DNA of 64,000 nt from Loktanella atrilutea (GTDB lineage Bacteria; Pseudomonadota; Alphaproteobacteria; Rhodobacterales; Rhodobacteraceae), in NCBI RefSeq assembly GCF_900128995.1, contig NZ_FQUE01000011.1, forward strand, positions 21,401 through 85,400, in the 5' to 3' direction. Position numbers and translations under genes: made by a program. The notes beneath the pieces were generated by a model. That model saw nothing but the letters and a program-made list of their open reading frames with translations, ran no database searches and was not told where the DNA came from. Of the stretch, positions 43,977 to 53,974 are shown in pieces. The first letter of the stretch is position 1, and each line of letters starts with the position of its first letter.

Positions 43977-45482
43977 TCATGCTTCCTTTGCTGTCAGCCG
44001 GTCCGCGAAGGTGTCCAGCAGTTTGTGTTTCAGGATTTTGCCAGTCGGAGCGGCGGGCAAGGAGTCCACCGGGAAAATACGTGTGGGCCGCTTATAGCCG
44101 CTCAACCGCGCGGCGGCAAAGGTGGCAAGGGCCACGGTGTCGAAAGCGGCGGGATCGCGGCACTGCACGAAGGCAAGAATGTCCTCGTCACCGCTGGCAT
44201 TGCGCGCGCCGATCACGGCGCACTGGATCACGTCGGCATGGTCGTTCAACGCCGCCTCGACCTCTGGCGGGTAGACGTTGAAACCGCCGCGGATGATCAG
44301 CTCCTTGGCGCGCCCGACGATGTGCAGCCGGCCAGCCGCATCGAACCGGCCCAGGTCGCCCGTCCGCAGCCAGCCGTCCCGGATCGTCTGCGCGGTCAGA
44401 TCTGGTGCCCGGAAATAGCCTTTCATCACATGCGGACCACGGGTCAGCACCTCGCCGGCCTCCGCCCCTTCTGGCGCGTCGATCCGCACCGTGACGCCGT
44501 CGAACGGCTGGCCGACGCTGGTATCGGGATCGCCGATCGCATTGCGGGTGCCGCTGACCCCCGCCGTGCTTTCGGTCATGCCATAGCCGTTCTGAAGCGG
44601 CAGGCCATAGAAGGCTTCGGCCTTGGCCTTCCACGCCGGATCCAGCGGCGCCGCACCGGATGAGACGTAGCGCAACGCGCTGCCCGTCAGACGGGGCGTG
44701 CCCTGATCGGCGGCGTGGCGCATCAGCAGGGCGTGCATCTGCGGCACACCCGGAAAGATCGTGACGCCATCCATCAGGGCAGCCTGCAGCTTCGCCGGGC
44801 TGAACCGGGTCTCAAGCTGCAGCGTCGCACCGCTGATGGTGCTTGCGATCAGCACGGAGGCCAGGCCGAAGACATGGGTCAGCGGCAGGACGCCGTAGAT
44901 GCGGTCGCGCTGTCCCATCTCCCGGATGCGGGCAGAGAGGTTGCCGGCAAACATCAGGTTCGCGTGGGTCAGCATCACGCCCTTCGGTGCGCCCGTGGTG
45001 CCGGTAGTGTAGAGGATCACGGCGACATCATCGGTGTCGGCATCCACCGGCTTCGGGTCGCACTTGGCCATGTGAAACGCGCCGAACCCCATGTCCTGCG
45101 GCGTGGCGTCCCCCGCAAGGGCCTGCGCCTCGGCCGAACAGCCGCTGGTATAGATGACGACGCGCGGCGCGGCGTGGTCGATCACCTTGGCCAGTTCCGG
45201 CGCGGTCATGCGGGCGTTGACGGGTACGGCGATCGCCCCGGCCCGCAGGCAGGCGAAGATGAAGACCGCGGTGACGAGGCTGTTTTCGGCTACGATCAGG
45301 ACGCGGTCACCCGCCCCGGCACCGGCCGCCGTCAGCATCCCGGCGGCGGCGGTCACATGGTCATCGAGCGCGGCAAAGCTGCAGCAGCGGTCCCCGTCGA
45401 TGATAGCGGTGGCATCCGGTCGCGCCACTGCGCGGCCCGCTATCAGGCTGTCGATGGTCTGGATCTCTGACATGGCAAACAC
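43977..45482 (-). CDS. Acyl-CoA synthetase (dicarboxylate/pimeloyl-CoA ligase-like)
   Basis: This 501-residue AMP-forming ligase has P-loop [17 protein letters not shown] at about 160-176. Then come [26 protein letters not shown] and [20 protein letters not shown]. The catalytic Lys is near the end in [13 protein letters not shown]. It would activate the substrate of the cluster as a CoA thioester. By position it corresponds to PimA of the pim pathway. A start three codons later is possible. Sequence alone does not prove dicarboxylate specificity; it also resembles 4-coumarate-ligase-type enzymes. Confidence 0.85.
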   Translation of the reverse strand: MFAMSEIQTIDSLIAGRAVARPDATAIIDGDRCCSFAALDDHVTAAAGMLTAAGAGAGDRVLIVAENSLVTAVFIFACLRAGAIAVPVNARMTAPELAKVIDHAAPRVVIYTSGCSAEAQALAGDATPQDMGFGAFHMAKCDPKPVDADTDDVAVILYTTGTTGAPKGVMLTHANLMFAGNLSARIREMGQRDRIYGVLPLTHVFGLASVLIASTISGATLQLETRFSPAKLQAALMDGVTIFPGVPQMHALLMRHAADQGTPRLTGSALRYVSSGAAPLDPAWKAKAEAFYGLPLQNGYGMTESTAGVSGTRNAIGDPDTSVGQPFDGVTVRIDAPEGAEAGEVLTRGPHVMKGYFRAPDLTAQTIRDGWLRTGDLGRFDAAGRLHIVGRAKELIIRGGFNVYPPEVEAALNDHADVIQCAVIGARNASGDEDILAFVQCRDPAAFDTVALATFAAARLSGYKRPTRIFPVDSLPAAPTGKILKHKLLDTFADRLTAKEA

Positions 45483-45503
45483 CGCCTCCCCGCGGCGGTC
45501 GGT

Positions 45504-46616
45504 TCAGGCGACGGCGAGGGCGATGAAACGGTCCATGTGATAGAGCGTGTCGCCGAAGCGGTGATCGACCATGACCAGCCGCTTGGCGAGATGCGCCAAG
45601 CCGTATTCCTCGGTCATGCCGATGCCGCCGTGCATCTGGATGGATTCCTCGGCCACCAGCCGCGCGACCTGCCCGATCAGCGTCTTTGTCGCCGCGACAT
45701 GGACGTCTCGGACGGCAGGCTCCGCCTCCAGATGACCGGCCAGGTTGATGACCGCGGACCGGGCCTGCTCGATCTCGATCAACACGTCCGCCATGCGGTG
45801 CTGCAGGGCCTGGAACTTGCCGATGGGCTGGCCGAACTGCTTGCGCGTCTTGAGGTAGTCGACCGTCAGCTCGCGGATCGCGTCCATCAGGCCCACCGCC
45901 TCGGCGCTGATGGCGCAGGTGGCACGGGCATGGGCCGTGGGCAGCGCATCGAAAGCCTGCCCTTCGGTGCCGAGCAGCGTGCCGGGCGTGTCGTCCAGCG
46001 TGATCTCCGCCGCGTGACCGCCCCCGGTCAAGGCATAGCTGCGCCGGGTCAGACCGGGTGCGTCGGCGGCGACGAGGTAGAGGCTGATCCCCTCTTGGTC
46101 CGCCACGTCGCCAAAGGTTCTGGCGCTGACGATCAGGGTGTCGGCAGCCCCGCCATTCACGACGACGGCCTTGCGCCCAGTCAGCTTGCCGTCCGCGACG
46201 GTCGTGCCGACGCGCGAGAGGTCGTAGCGGCTGCCCGGCTCGCCGTGGGCCAGCGCCAGCTGCCGCGTACCGGCGATGATGTCCTCGATCATCGCCTTCT
46301 GGTCGTCGGTCCCCAGTGCGGCGATCAGGCCGCCACCCAGGATGCCGGTGTCGATCAGCGGATCGGTAGCACCCACGCGACCCATCTCCTCGGCGACCAG
46401 CGCCACATCGAACCCTGCGCCGCCGAAGCCGCCCTGATCCTCTGTGAAGAGCGCGCCGATGACGCCCATGTCCGCCAGCCCGTCCCAGACATCGGAAGAT
46501 GTTCCGGTCTCGCTGTCGGCAATCTGCTTGAGCAGGTCGGGCGTGTACTTGTCGCGCAGGAACCGCCGCAGGCCGTCCTGCAGCATCTGGCGTTCGTCGG
46601 TCAGATCAAAGTTCAT
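45504..46616 (-). CDS. Acyl-CoA dehydrogenase, PimD-like small subunit
   Basis: This 370-residue member of the acyl-CoA dehydrogenase superfamily is shorter than catalytic forms. It starts FDLTDERQMLQDGLRRFL and retains the FAD-proximal KTRKQFGQPIGKFQALQHRMAD. HGGIGMTEEYGLAHLAKRL follows near the C-terminus. It has no YEGT-type Glu segment. The tandem with the larger upstream subunit (8-base gap) is the layout of heteromeric PimC/PimD pimeloyl-CoA dehydrogenases and related sterol enzymes. It probably forms the complex with that subunit, but which one holds the base is undetermined. Confidence 0.82.
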   Translation of the reverse strand: MNFDLTDERQMLQDGLRRFLRDKYTPDLLKQIADSETGTSSDVWDGLADMGVIGALFTEDQGGFGGAGFDVALVAEEMGRVGATDPLIDTGILGGGLIAALGTDDQKAMIEDIIAGTRQLALAHGEPGSRYDLSRVGTTVADGKLTGRKAVVVNGGAADTLIVSARTFGDVADQEGISLYLVAADAPGLTRRSYALTGGGHAAEITLDDTPGTLLGTEGQAFDALPTAHARATCAISAEAVGLMDAIRELTVDYLKTRKQFGQPIGKFQALQHRMADVLIEIEQARSAVINLAGHLEAEPAVRDVHVAATKTLIGQVARLVAEESIQMHGGIGMTEEYGLAHLAKRLVMVDHRFGDTLYHMDRFIALAVA

Positions 46617-46623
46617 GGCGTCC

Positions 46624-47814
46624 TCACAGTTCCAGAATGGCTTTGGCGATGATCGCCCGCTGCACCTCGTTCGACCCCCCGTAGATCGACAGCTTGCGGT
46701 TGTTCAGGTACTGGCCTGTAGGTGCACGGGCGTAGTCCGGGCCGATGGGCGCATTGTCGCCATCGACCGCTTCCGACGGGAAGGGCATCGCGTAGGGGCC
46801 GACGGCCTGCATGGTCAGGGCGTTGATCTCCTGACGCACCTGCGTGCCCTTGACCTTCAGCATGGAGCTTTCGGCACCGGGCGCTTGCCCTGCGGCGGCG
46901 GCGCTGATGACCCGCAGGTTGGTCGTGGCCATGGCCATCAGGTCGATCTGGACCTGCGCGATGCGGGCGGCGAACAGCGGGTTTTCGATCAGCGGTTTGC
47001 CAGCTGACAATTCCAGCCGCGCGATCCGCTTCAGCTGCTCCAGCCCGGCGCTGGCGAACCCGACGCCGGCGATGTTCGTGCGCTCGTGCGTCAACAGGTA
47101 CTTGGCATAGGTCCAGCCTTTGTTTTCCTCGCCCACCAGGTTGCCGACGGGGACGCGGACGTCCTCGAACCAGACCTCGTTCACCTCAACGCTGCCGTCG
47201 ATCAGCTCGATCGGGCGCACGGTAATGCCTGGACTTTTCATGTCTATCAGCAGGAAGGAGATGCCTTCCTGCGGCTTCCCCTCCTTCTTTGTCCGCACGA
47301 GGCAGAAGATCATGTCGGCGTGCTGCGCGAGTGTGGTCCAGGTCTTCTGGCCGTTGACGATGTAATAATCGCCCTCACGCACCGCCGTCGTCCGCAGGGA
47401 GGCAAGGTCGGAGCCCGCCCCCGGTTCCGAATAGCCCTGACACCACCAGTCGTCGCCGTTCAGGATGCGCGGCAGGTAGTGTGCCTTCTGCTCTTCCGAC
47501 CCGAACTTCATTAGGACCGGTCCCAGCATCGCGATGCCGAAGGGGACGATGCGCGGTGCCGCGGCCTTTGTCATCTCGTCTTCGAAGATGTGGCGCTGCA
47601 CGGCGTCCCAGCCTGTGCCGCCATATTCGACGGGCCAGTTGCCGGCCAGCCAGCCGCGGGCGTTGAGGATGGCGTGCCATTCCTCGTGGTCCTGCTTGGT
47701 CAGCTCTTCGCCGGACTTGACCTTCTCGGACAGGCGGGCGGGCAGGTTGTCGGCCAGAAAGGCGCGGACTTCGTCGCGAAAGGCGATCTGGTCGTCGGTG
47801 TAATTCAGGTTCAT
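46624..47814 (-). CDS. Acyl-CoA dehydrogenase, PimC-like large subunit
   Basis: This 396-residue acyl-CoA dehydrogenase superfamily protein starts MNLNYTDDQIAFRDEVRAFL. Motifs include WPVEYGGTGWD, GYSEPGAGSDLASLRT, GQKTWTTLAQHADM and the C-terminal SIYGGSNEVQRAIIAKAIL. The usual catalytic Glu in YEGT is replaced by Gly in YGGS, as in heteromeric dehydrogenases. That supports pairing with the small subunit just downstream. It would introduce the 2,3 double bond in a dicarboxylyl-CoA. Order and length agree with PimC. Confidence 0.85.
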   Translation of the reverse strand: MNLNYTDDQIAFRDEVRAFLADNLPARLSEKVKSGEELTKQDHEEWHAILNARGWLAGNWPVEYGGTGWDAVQRHIFEDEMTKAAAPRIVPFGIAMLGPVLMKFGSEEQKAHYLPRILNGDDWWCQGYSEPGAGSDLASLRTTAVREGDYYIVNGQKTWTTLAQHADMIFCLVRTKKEGKPQEGISFLLIDMKSPGITVRPIELIDGSVEVNEVWFEDVRVPVGNLVGEENKGWTYAKYLLTHERTNIAGVGFASAGLEQLKRIARLELSAGKPLIENPLFAARIAQVQIDLMAMATTNLRVISAAAAGQAPGAESSMLKVKGTQVRQEINALTMQAVGPYAMPFPSEAVDGDNAPIGPDYARAPTGQYLNNRKLSIYGGSNEVQRAIIAKAILEL

Positions 47815-47826
47815 GTCGTATCCCCT

Positions 47827-49002
47827 TCAGAAAATCTCGAACAGGCCGGCGGCCCCCTGGCCGCCGCCGACGCACATGGTCACGACGCCCAGCTTCGCGC
47901 CGCGACGCTTGCCTTCGATCAGCAGGTGGCCGGTCATGCGTGCGCCCGTCATGCCGAACGGATGGCCCACGGCGATGGAGCCACCGTTGACGTTCAACTT
48001 GTCGTTGTCGATGTGCAGATGGTCGCGGCAATAGATCAGCTGACTGGCAAAGGCCTCGTTCAGCTCCCACAGGTCGATATCATCGACGGTCAGGCCCGCC
48101 CGTTCCAGCAGGCGCGGCACGGCGTAGATCGGACCGATGCCCATCTCGTCCGGTTCGCAGCCCGCGACGGCGAAGCCGCGGAAGGCGCCCAGCGGGGTCA
48201 GGCCGGCTCGCTCCGCCTCTTTCGCGTCCATCATCACCAGCGCGGCGGCGCCGTCGGACAGCTGGCTGGCGTTGCCGGCCGTGATGAACTGATCCTCGCC
48301 GCGCACGGGAGGCAGCTTCTGCAGCCCCTCCAGCGTGGTCGTGGGGCGGTTGCATTCGTCCTGCGCGATGGTGATTTCCTGCTCCGAGGTTTCCTTCGTC
48401 GCCTTGTCCATCACCTGCATGGTCACGGTCATCGGCACGATTTCATCGTCGAAGCGGCCGGCCTCCTGCGCTGCTGCGGTGCGTTGCTGGCTTTGCAAAC
48501 CAAGTTCGTCCTGCGCCGCGCGGCTGATGCCATAGCGGGCGGCGACGATGTCGGCGGTTTCCACCATCGGCATGTACAGGTCGGGCTTGTTTTCCAGAAT
48601 CCAGGCCTCGCGCGAGTTGCGGACGGGCGGCTGCACCATCGAGATGCTCTCGACCCCGCCGACGAGGATGGCTTTCGCCCCCTCTTGTGCAATCATGTGG
48701 CCGCCCATGGCTATGGCCTGCAATCCGCTGGCGCAGAAGCGGTTCACTGTCGTTCCCGCGATGGAGACAGGCAGGCCTGCACGGATCACGATCTGCCGCG
48801 CGATGTTGCCGCCGGTGACGTATTCCGGATAGCCGGTGCCCCAGATGCTGTCCTCGATCAGCGCGGGGTCGATGCCGACGCGGTCGACGGCGTGGCGCGC
48901 GACATGGCCGCCCATCGTGGCGCCGTGAGTCATGTTGAACGCGCCGCGCCCGGCCTTGCCGATAGCGGTGCGGGCGACGGAGACGATGACGGGGTGTGAC
49001 AT
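47827..49002 (-). CDS. Acetyl-CoA acyltransferase (thiolase)
   Basis: This 391-residue thiolase has the acylated Cys at about 90 in [11 protein letters not shown], then NEAFASQL, the catalytic His in [10 protein letters not shown] and the second Cys in [14 protein letters not shown]. It cleaves 3-oxoacyl-CoA to acetyl-CoA and a chain two carbons shorter. The start [15 protein letters not shown] is taken over an upstream ATG five codons earlier. In the cluster it corresponds to PimB. It is between the bifunctional hydratase/dehydrogenase and the dehydrogenase pair. Confidence 0.93.
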   Translation of the reverse strand: MSHPVIVSVARTAIGKAGRGAFNMTHGATMGGHVARHAVDRVGIDPALIEDSIWGTGYPEYVTGGNIARQIVIRAGLPVSIAGTTVNRFCASGLQAIAMGGHMIAQEGAKAILVGGVESISMVQPPVRNSREAWILENKPDLYMPMVETADIVAARYGISRAAQDELGLQSQQRTAAAQEAGRFDDEIVPMTVTMQVMDKATKETSEQEITIAQDECNRPTTTLEGLQKLPPVRGEDQFITAGNASQLSDGAAALVMMDAKEAERAGLTPLGAFRGFAVAGCEPDEMGIGPIYAVPRLLERAGLTVDDIDLWELNEAFASQLIYCRDHLHIDNDKLNVNGGSIAVGHPFGMTGARMTGHLLIEGKRRGAKLGVVTMCVGGGQGAAGLFEIF

Positions 49003-49027
49003 GGGATGTCCTTTCAACGGATCGGGG

Positions 49028-51115
49028 TCAGCGGTTCAGGCTGGCGAATGTGCGACCCTCGGCCACCAGCCGCTCCAACAGCGGGGCGGGGGTCCAGAAA
49101 TGGTCGTCGGTTTCGGCGAAGGTGCGGATGTCGGACAGGATGGTATCCAGTCCGACCGTGTCGGCATGGTGCAGCGGGCCGCCGCGATGGCGCGGGAATC
49201 CGTAACCGGACAGGAAGACGACGTCGACATCGGACGGGCGCTGCGTGATGCCTTCGTCCACAACCCGGGCGGCCTCGTTCACCATGGCGGCCATGGTGCG
49301 GCGCGCGATCTCCTCTGCCGAGAAGGCGCGGGGCGTTAGGCCAAGGTCGGCGCGCGTTTTCTCGATGATCTCGGTGACGGCATCGTCGGGACGGCCCTTC
49401 GGGCTCTGGTCGTCATAAATGTAGTAGCCGTGTCCGGTCTTCTGCCCGAGCCACCCCTGATGATAAAGCGCATCGGCGAAGACCCGTGCGCGGTCCCGGG
49501 GGTGGGCCTTCGCCGCCTTGCGCTGCCGCGTCATGTAGCCGATGTCGAGGCCGGCGAGGTCGCTGACCTGATAGGGCCCCATGGCAACGCCGAAGTCCAC
49601 CAGCGCCCGATCGACGTCATAGGGGCTGGCACCATCCAGCACCATGTGATCGACCGCCGTGCGGTAATGCGACAGGATGCGGTTGCCGATGAAGCCGTCG
49701 CAGACCCCGGCGCGCACGCCGATCTTGCCCAGACGCTTCGCCAAGGCGAAGGCGGTGGCGGTCACGTTCGTCGCCGTGGCGTCGGCGACCACGATCTCTA
49801 ACAGCTTCATCACATGCGCGGGCGAAAAAAAGTGCAGTCCGATCACATCGGCGGGCCGCGCGGTTACCTGCGCGATCCGGTTCACGTCAAGATAGGAGGT
49901 GTTAGTTGCCAGCACTGCGTCGGGTTTGCAGACCCGATCAAGCTGGCGGAAGACCTCTTGCTTTACATCCATGTCCTCGAACACCGCCTCGACCACAAGA
50001 TCGGCTTCTGACAGCGCATCGTAGCCCACCACCGTCTCCAGCGCATGCGACAGGATCGCGTCGCGCCTGGCCTCTGTCAGCTTGCCACGCTTTACGGCGC
50101 TGGACAGATTGCGTGCGATGGTATCCCGGGCCTTGTCCGCAGCGGCATCGTCACGTTCCACGAGCGTGACATTCAGACCGGACAGAACCATCGCGGTCGC
50201 GATCCCGGCGCCCATTGTCCCACCACCGATGACGCCGGTCCTACTGATCTCGCGCGGGGTGACGCCGTTGATTTCCGGCACCTTGGCGACGGCACGTTCG
50301 GCAAAGAACGCGTGCATCAGGCCCGACCGCTGGGGGGTATCAAGTAGCGACAGGAAAAGCCGTCGTTCCTCGGCCAGCGCTTGTGAAAAGGGCAGTAGAG
50401 TACCGGCGGCAACGGCATCCAGCACGGCAAGAGGCGCGACCTGTCCTTTGGCCGATATCGCCAATTGTTTGCGCCAGGTGGCCATTGCGTCGGGATCCGC
50501 GCCGGGAAACGGAAGGTCTGCAACGACGCGCGGACCAGCCCCATCGGCCACCAACCGGGTTGCGTAGGCCAGTGCTTCGGCCCGGAGGTCGTCCTGCGCG
50601 ACAGCATCCACAAGACCTTGGTCCATCGCTTGCGCGCCCGTGACAGGCTTGCCGCCCGTCATCATCGTCAGCGCCGCGTCCAGCCCTACAAGGCGCGGCA
50701 GCCGCTGGGTGCCGCCCGCCCCTGGGATGACACCCAGCGTGACCTCGGGCAGACCAAGCTTTGCCGTTCTCGTAGCGATCCGGTAATGTGCGCCGAGCGC
50801 GACCTCCAGCCCGCCGCCGAGGGCCGCTCCTTGGATCGCGGCGACGATGGGTTTCTTCGCCGCGGCAATGCGGTTGATGACATCCGGTAGGAACGGAGCG
50901 ACCGGCGGCTTGCCGAACTCCGTAATGTCGGCGCCGCCGATGAACAGATGTCCCCCGCCGATGATCACGGCCGCCTTCGCCCCAGTATCAGCGTCAAACC
51001 GAACCATCGCATCCCAGAGCGCCTGACGCACAACCTGACCAAGCGCATTGACCGGCGGGTTTTCGACAGTAATGACCGCGATCTCGCCGTCGCGCGTATA
51101 ATCTACTTTGGTCAT
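49028..51115 (-). CDS. Bifunctional enoyl-CoA hydratase / 3-hydroxyacyl-CoA dehydrogenase (FadJ/PimF-like)
   Basis: This 695-residue fusion protein begins with a crotonase domain (about 1-190). The oxyanion and Glu motifs are in [15 protein letters not shown] and [20 protein letters not shown]. The 3-hydroxyacyl-CoA dehydrogenase domain starts near 285 with the NAD loop [10 protein letters not shown]. It has the catalytic His in [17 protein letters not shown], and a helical C-terminal half ends in [15 protein letters not shown]. It performs hydration and the second oxidation of beta-oxidation. The start MTKVDY lies 10 codons after an in-frame ATG. Two IclR-type sites are found 50-85 bases upstream. 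Confidence 0.94.
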   Translation of the reverse strand: MTKVDYTRDGEIAVITVENPPVNALGQVVRQALWDAMVRFDADTGAKAAVIIGGGHLFIGGADITEFGKPPVAPFLPDVINRIAAAKKPIVAAIQGAALGGGLEVALGAHYRIATRTAKLGLPEVTLGVIPGAGGTQRLPRLVGLDAALTMMTGGKPVTGAQAMDQGLVDAVAQDDLRAEALAYATRLVADGAGPRVVADLPFPGADPDAMATWRKQLAISAKGQVAPLAVLDAVAAGTLLPFSQALAEERRLFLSLLDTPQRSGLMHAFFAERAVAKVPEINGVTPREISRTGVIGGGTMGAGIATAMVLSGLNVTLVERDDAAADKARDTIARNLSSAVKRGKLTEARRDAILSHALETVVGYDALSEADLVVEAVFEDMDVKQEVFRQLDRVCKPDAVLATNTSYLDVNRIAQVTARPADVIGLHFFSPAHVMKLLEIVVADATATNVTATAFALAKRLGKIGVRAGVCDGFIGNRILSHYRTAVDHMVLDGASPYDVDRALVDFGVAMGPYQVSDLAGLDIGYMTRQRKAAKAHPRDRARVFADALYHQGWLGQKTGHGYYIYDDQSPKGRPDDAVTEIIEKTRADLGLTPRAFSAEEIARRTMAAMVNEAARVVDEGITQRPSDVDVVFLSGYGFPRHRGGPLHHADTVGLDTILSDIRTFAETDDHFWTPAPLLERLVAEGRTFASLNR

Positions 51116-51164
51116 CACCCGTCTCCCTTGGTCCGTACGGTGCACATAACGATATGCACCCCCA

Positions 51165-51199
51165 TTTCAACATGCAAAATTCAGTTCCACCATGCAGAA
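51165..51199. promoter_or_regulatory. Paired IclR-type operator sites upstream of the beta-oxidation operon
   Basis: Two related 15-bp elements, TTTCAACATGCAAAA and TTCCACCATGCAGAA, start exactly 20 bases apart. They share TT-CA-CATGCA-AA. They lie between iclR and the FadJ-like gene. The same arrangement occurs before the TRAP operon. The nearby GTGCA...TGCAC repeat (51140-51159) may also contribute. Confidence 0.6.
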
Positions 51200-52018
51200 C
51201 TACAAATCCCTTCCGTACGTTCCACTGCCCTGCCCCATCATCCGGTCCAGGTCGCGCACTGTCGCGAGGAGCTTCGGTCCCACCTCGGTCTGCATGCGGG
51301 CAACCGGCAACGCATCGGGCATCGCGCCGCAGGTAAAGATCACAGGCTCGCCTAGTTCCCGCGCCAGAAACGGCACTGCAACGGCATGGATGTTGGCGGC
51401 GAAATAGCGGTCGGGGTCCGTGATGACAAAGCCCTGCGTCACGATCTGGTTGTGTGCAGCTTTGCGGTCCGCGACGGCCTGTGCCGGGGACAGTCCGCGG
51501 TCGCCGTCCGCATCCCTGACGGCGGCGGTGAAGCCGTCCTCTGACAAGGCGGCAAGCATGCAATGGCCAGAGGATGATCCATGCAACGGCAGACGATGGC
51601 CGACCTCCAGCCAAAGGGAGGCCACGTTACGCGGTCGCCACGTCTTGACGATCAGCATCCGGCCCAGATCGCGCACCAGCATCAACGACAGGGTACCCGT
51701 CTCGTCCGCCAGTCGCTGCATCAGGGGGCCGGACAAGTCGACGAATGACAGCGAGGCGCTGGCCATGTTGCCCAGTGCCAACAGCGCGGGACCGGGGCGA
51801 TAGCGATCGTGGCGGCGGGCATGGGTCAGGTAGCCAAGCGCCTGCAGGGTAAAGGTCAGCCGCGAAACCGTGGATTTCGGCAGACCGGTCCGGTCAGAGA
51901 TCTCGGCATTGCCCAGACCGTCATCAGAGGGACGGAAGGCCCGCAGGACGCTCAGCCCACGCGCCAGCGTCGTTGCAAAGCGCCGGTCTTTCTCGATTTC
52001 GCTGTCCATCGTGTTCAC
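51200..52018 (-). CDS. IclR-family transcriptional regulator
   Basis: This 272-residue regulator has a winged helix at about 14-80 (LGNAEISDRTGLPKSTVSRL, the recognition helix). The IclR effector domain has LPLHGSSSGHCMLAAL and the QGFVITDPDRYFAANIHAVAVPF segment. It is encoded 18 bases after the TRAP large permease on the same strand, so it may share that transcript. It lies directly before the beta-oxidation operon. It is the probable controller of both units through the paired TTCCAC-type sites. Whether it activates or represses cannot be told. Confidence 0.9.
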   Translation of the reverse strand: MNTMDSEIEKDRRFATTLARGLSVLRAFRPSDDGLGNAEISDRTGLPKSTVSRLTFTLQALGYLTHARRHDRYRPGPALLALGNMASASLSFVDLSGPLMQRLADETGTLSLMLVRDLGRMLIVKTWRPRNVASLWLEVGHRLPLHGSSSGHCMLAALSEDGFTAAVRDADGDRGLSPAQAVADRKAAHNQIVTQGFVITDPDRYFAANIHAVAVPFLARELGEPVIFTCGAMPDALPVARMQTEVGPKLLATVRDLDRMMGQGSGTYGRDL

Positions 52019-52036
52019 CTTGTCTGATCCCTCTTT

Positions 52037-53374
52037 CTATAGTGAGTTCGGAATCAGAAGAGAGATCACGGGAAAGCTCATCAACAGCACCAGTACCACC
52101 ACGTCGATCGCAAGGAACCGCCAGATGCCTGCGAATATTCTGTCGATCGGAACGGCCTTGCCCACCACATTGCTGATGACAAAGACATTCAGGCCGACGG
52201 GGGGCGTGATCAGGCCGATCTCCAGCAGCTTGACCACGACGACGCCGAACCAGATCAAATCAAAACCATAGTTTTCGACCAGCGGCACCATCAGCGGCAA
52301 AGTCAACACCATGATCCCGATAGGGTCGAGGAACATGCCGAGTATCAGGTAGATGACCGCGATGGCCGCCAGCAGCAAGACCGGCGACAGTTGCGCATCG
52401 CCGACGGCATTCACGATGGCCGGGGCCACCCCGGTCAGTGCCGTGAAGGCGACGAAGATCTTGGCGGCGGCGGCGATCAGGAAAATGCTGGACGTCTGGA
52501 TGCAGGTCTCTCGCAGACTGTCCCAAAGGTCGCGCACCGTCAGCTTGCCTTGGGCAAAACCGATGACGCAGGCGGCGGCGACGCAGATGGCCGCTGCCTC
52601 CGTCGCGGTGAAGAATCCGCCGTAGATGCCACCGACAATGAGAACGAACAACGCAATGGCGGGCCAGGCGCCGACGGCGGCAATCCATTTATCGCGCAGA
52701 GTGATGTCGCCCTCATAGGCGGGCGCGACCTCGGGTCGTGTCGTGACCCAGATGTAGATTGCCAGCAGGAAGCCTGCCAACGACAGGATGCCCGGCAGGA
52801 TGCCCGCCAGGAACAGCGAGGAAATCGAGGTTTCGGTAAAGATGCCGTATATGATGAACAGCACCGACGGCGGGATCAGCGACCCCAACGTGCCGCCGGC
52901 GGCGACGGATGCGGTGGCGAGGCCCTTGTCGTACCCCATCCGTAGCATCTCTGGCGAACAGATGCGGCCCATGGTCGAGGCGCAGGCGATCGACGATCCC
53001 GTGATCGCCGAAAACCCGCCACAGCCCACGACAGAGGCCATGGCGACCCCGCCCGGCACCTTGGCCAGCCAGACGCGGGCGGCGTCATAGATACGCGTCG
53101 TGATATCGGCGCGATAGGCGATATGGCCCAGCGCGATGAACAACGGGATCATCGACAGGTCGTATGAGTGGATCAGGTCGAAGGAATTTGAAAACACCAG
53201 CGATGTCGTCGGCCGCATCGCTCGGTCCGGCGTGAAGGCCCCCGTGCGCGTGGCGAAGATGACGAACGTGCCGATGGTGCCAACGCCTGCCAACACGAAG
53301 GCAATGGGCACGCGCAGCGCCAGCAAGCCGATCACGGCAGCAAAGGCGATCAGGCCGATCAGTGTGCCGTCCAT
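52037..53374 (-). CDS. dctM: TRAP transporter large permease (DctM family), second system
   Basis: This 445-residue permease has about 12 hydrophobic segments. Signatures are AAGGTLGSLIPPSVLFIIYG and EIGLITPPVGLNVFVISN. It starts MDGTLIGLIAF, overlapping the small permease by one base; a longer frame runs back through that gene. It imports an organic acid by sodium coupling. Neighbours indicate a dicarboxylate that enters beta-oxidation. An intact binding protein and small permease precede it. Confidence 0.92.
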   Translation of the reverse strand: MDGTLIGLIAFAAVIGLLALRVPIAFVLAGVGTIGTFVIFATRTGAFTPDRAMRPTTSLVFSNSFDLIHSYDLSMIPLFIALGHIAYRADITTRIYDAARVWLAKVPGGVAMASVVGCGGFSAITGSSIACASTMGRICSPEMLRMGYDKGLATASVAAGGTLGSLIPPSVLFIIYGIFTETSISSLFLAGILPGILSLAGFLLAIYIWVTTRPEVAPAYEGDITLRDKWIAAVGAWPAIALFVLIVGGIYGGFFTATEAAAICVAAACVIGFAQGKLTVRDLWDSLRETCIQTSSIFLIAAAAKIFVAFTALTGVAPAIVNAVGDAQLSPVLLLAAIAVIYLILGMFLDPIGIMVLTLPLMVPLVENYGFDLIWFGVVVVKLLEIGLITPPVGLNVFVISNVVGKAVPIDRIFAGIWRFLAIDVVVLVLLMSFPVISLLIPNSL

Positions 53375-53904
53375 CAGGAACGATCCTCTTCGGCAAAGGT
53401 GGAGGAGGTGGTTTCGGACAGCGCCGGCACGCCACCGGCCCTCAGCGTGCGGATGTCGCCGATCACCAGCAGCAACAGGCGCAGCCAGCAGAACGACATG
53501 CCGATGAGGAACAAGACGCGACCCGGCCACTTCGGCAGGTTCAGCTGCCCAACGTAGTAGCTGCCGCTGCCGATGTTGTGGGCCACCTCGTTCCAGCCGG
53601 CATAAAGCAGTGGTGACAAGGCGAAGAGGCCGAAGAGGCCGCCGAAGACGACCAGCCAGCCTTGGGCGCGCAGAGGCAGGCGGTTGGACAGGAACTCCAC
53701 CACGATGTGCGCACGGGCCGTGGTTGCTGCCGCCAAAGGCAGGACAATGGCGACCACCATCAGCTCGCGCACCATGACGATCGTGTCGGGAACGCCGGAA
53801 TTGACGGTCACGCGCAGCAGCACGCTGACGGTGATCAGCAGCCCCAGCGCCACGACGGCACAGCACGCCAGATCAAGCAAAAGACGTTCGATGCGATGCA
53901 GCAT
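53374..53904 (-). CDS. dctQ: TRAP transporter small permease (DctQ family), second system
   Basis: This 176-residue protein has four hydrophobic segments (about 10-32, 48-66, 86-106 and 128-150). The ELMVVAIVLPLAAATTARAHI region is typical of DctQ. It links the binding protein and the large permease. It is separated from the binding-protein gene by 70 bases that contain an imperfect hairpin. The C-terminal tail is Thr/Ser-rich and acidic. Confidence 0.88.
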   Translation of the reverse strand: MLHRIERLLLDLACCAVVALGLLITVSVLLRVTVNSGVPDTIVMVRELMVVAIVLPLAAATTARAHIVVEFLSNRLPLRAQGWLVVFGGLFGLFALSPLLYAGWNEVAHNIGSGSYYVGQLNLPKWPGRVLFLIGMSFCWLRLLLLVIGDIRTLRAGGVPALSETTSSTFAEEDRS

Positions 53905-53937
53905 CGGACCCTCCTTCGGACTTCATGCGAAAAGGTC

Positions 53938-53965
53938 GGACCGCGCCGCGTGTCGCGGGCGGCCC
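53938..53965 (-). other. Imperfect hairpin between dctP and dctQ (second system)
   Basis: CGCGG/CCGCG and CGG/CCG pairings with an interior bulge and a TGT loop begin about 10 bases after the binding-protein stop. It is weaker than the equivalent hairpins at the other transporter loci but lies in the same place. Confidence 0.4.
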
Positions 53966-53974
53966 GTCGTCAGG

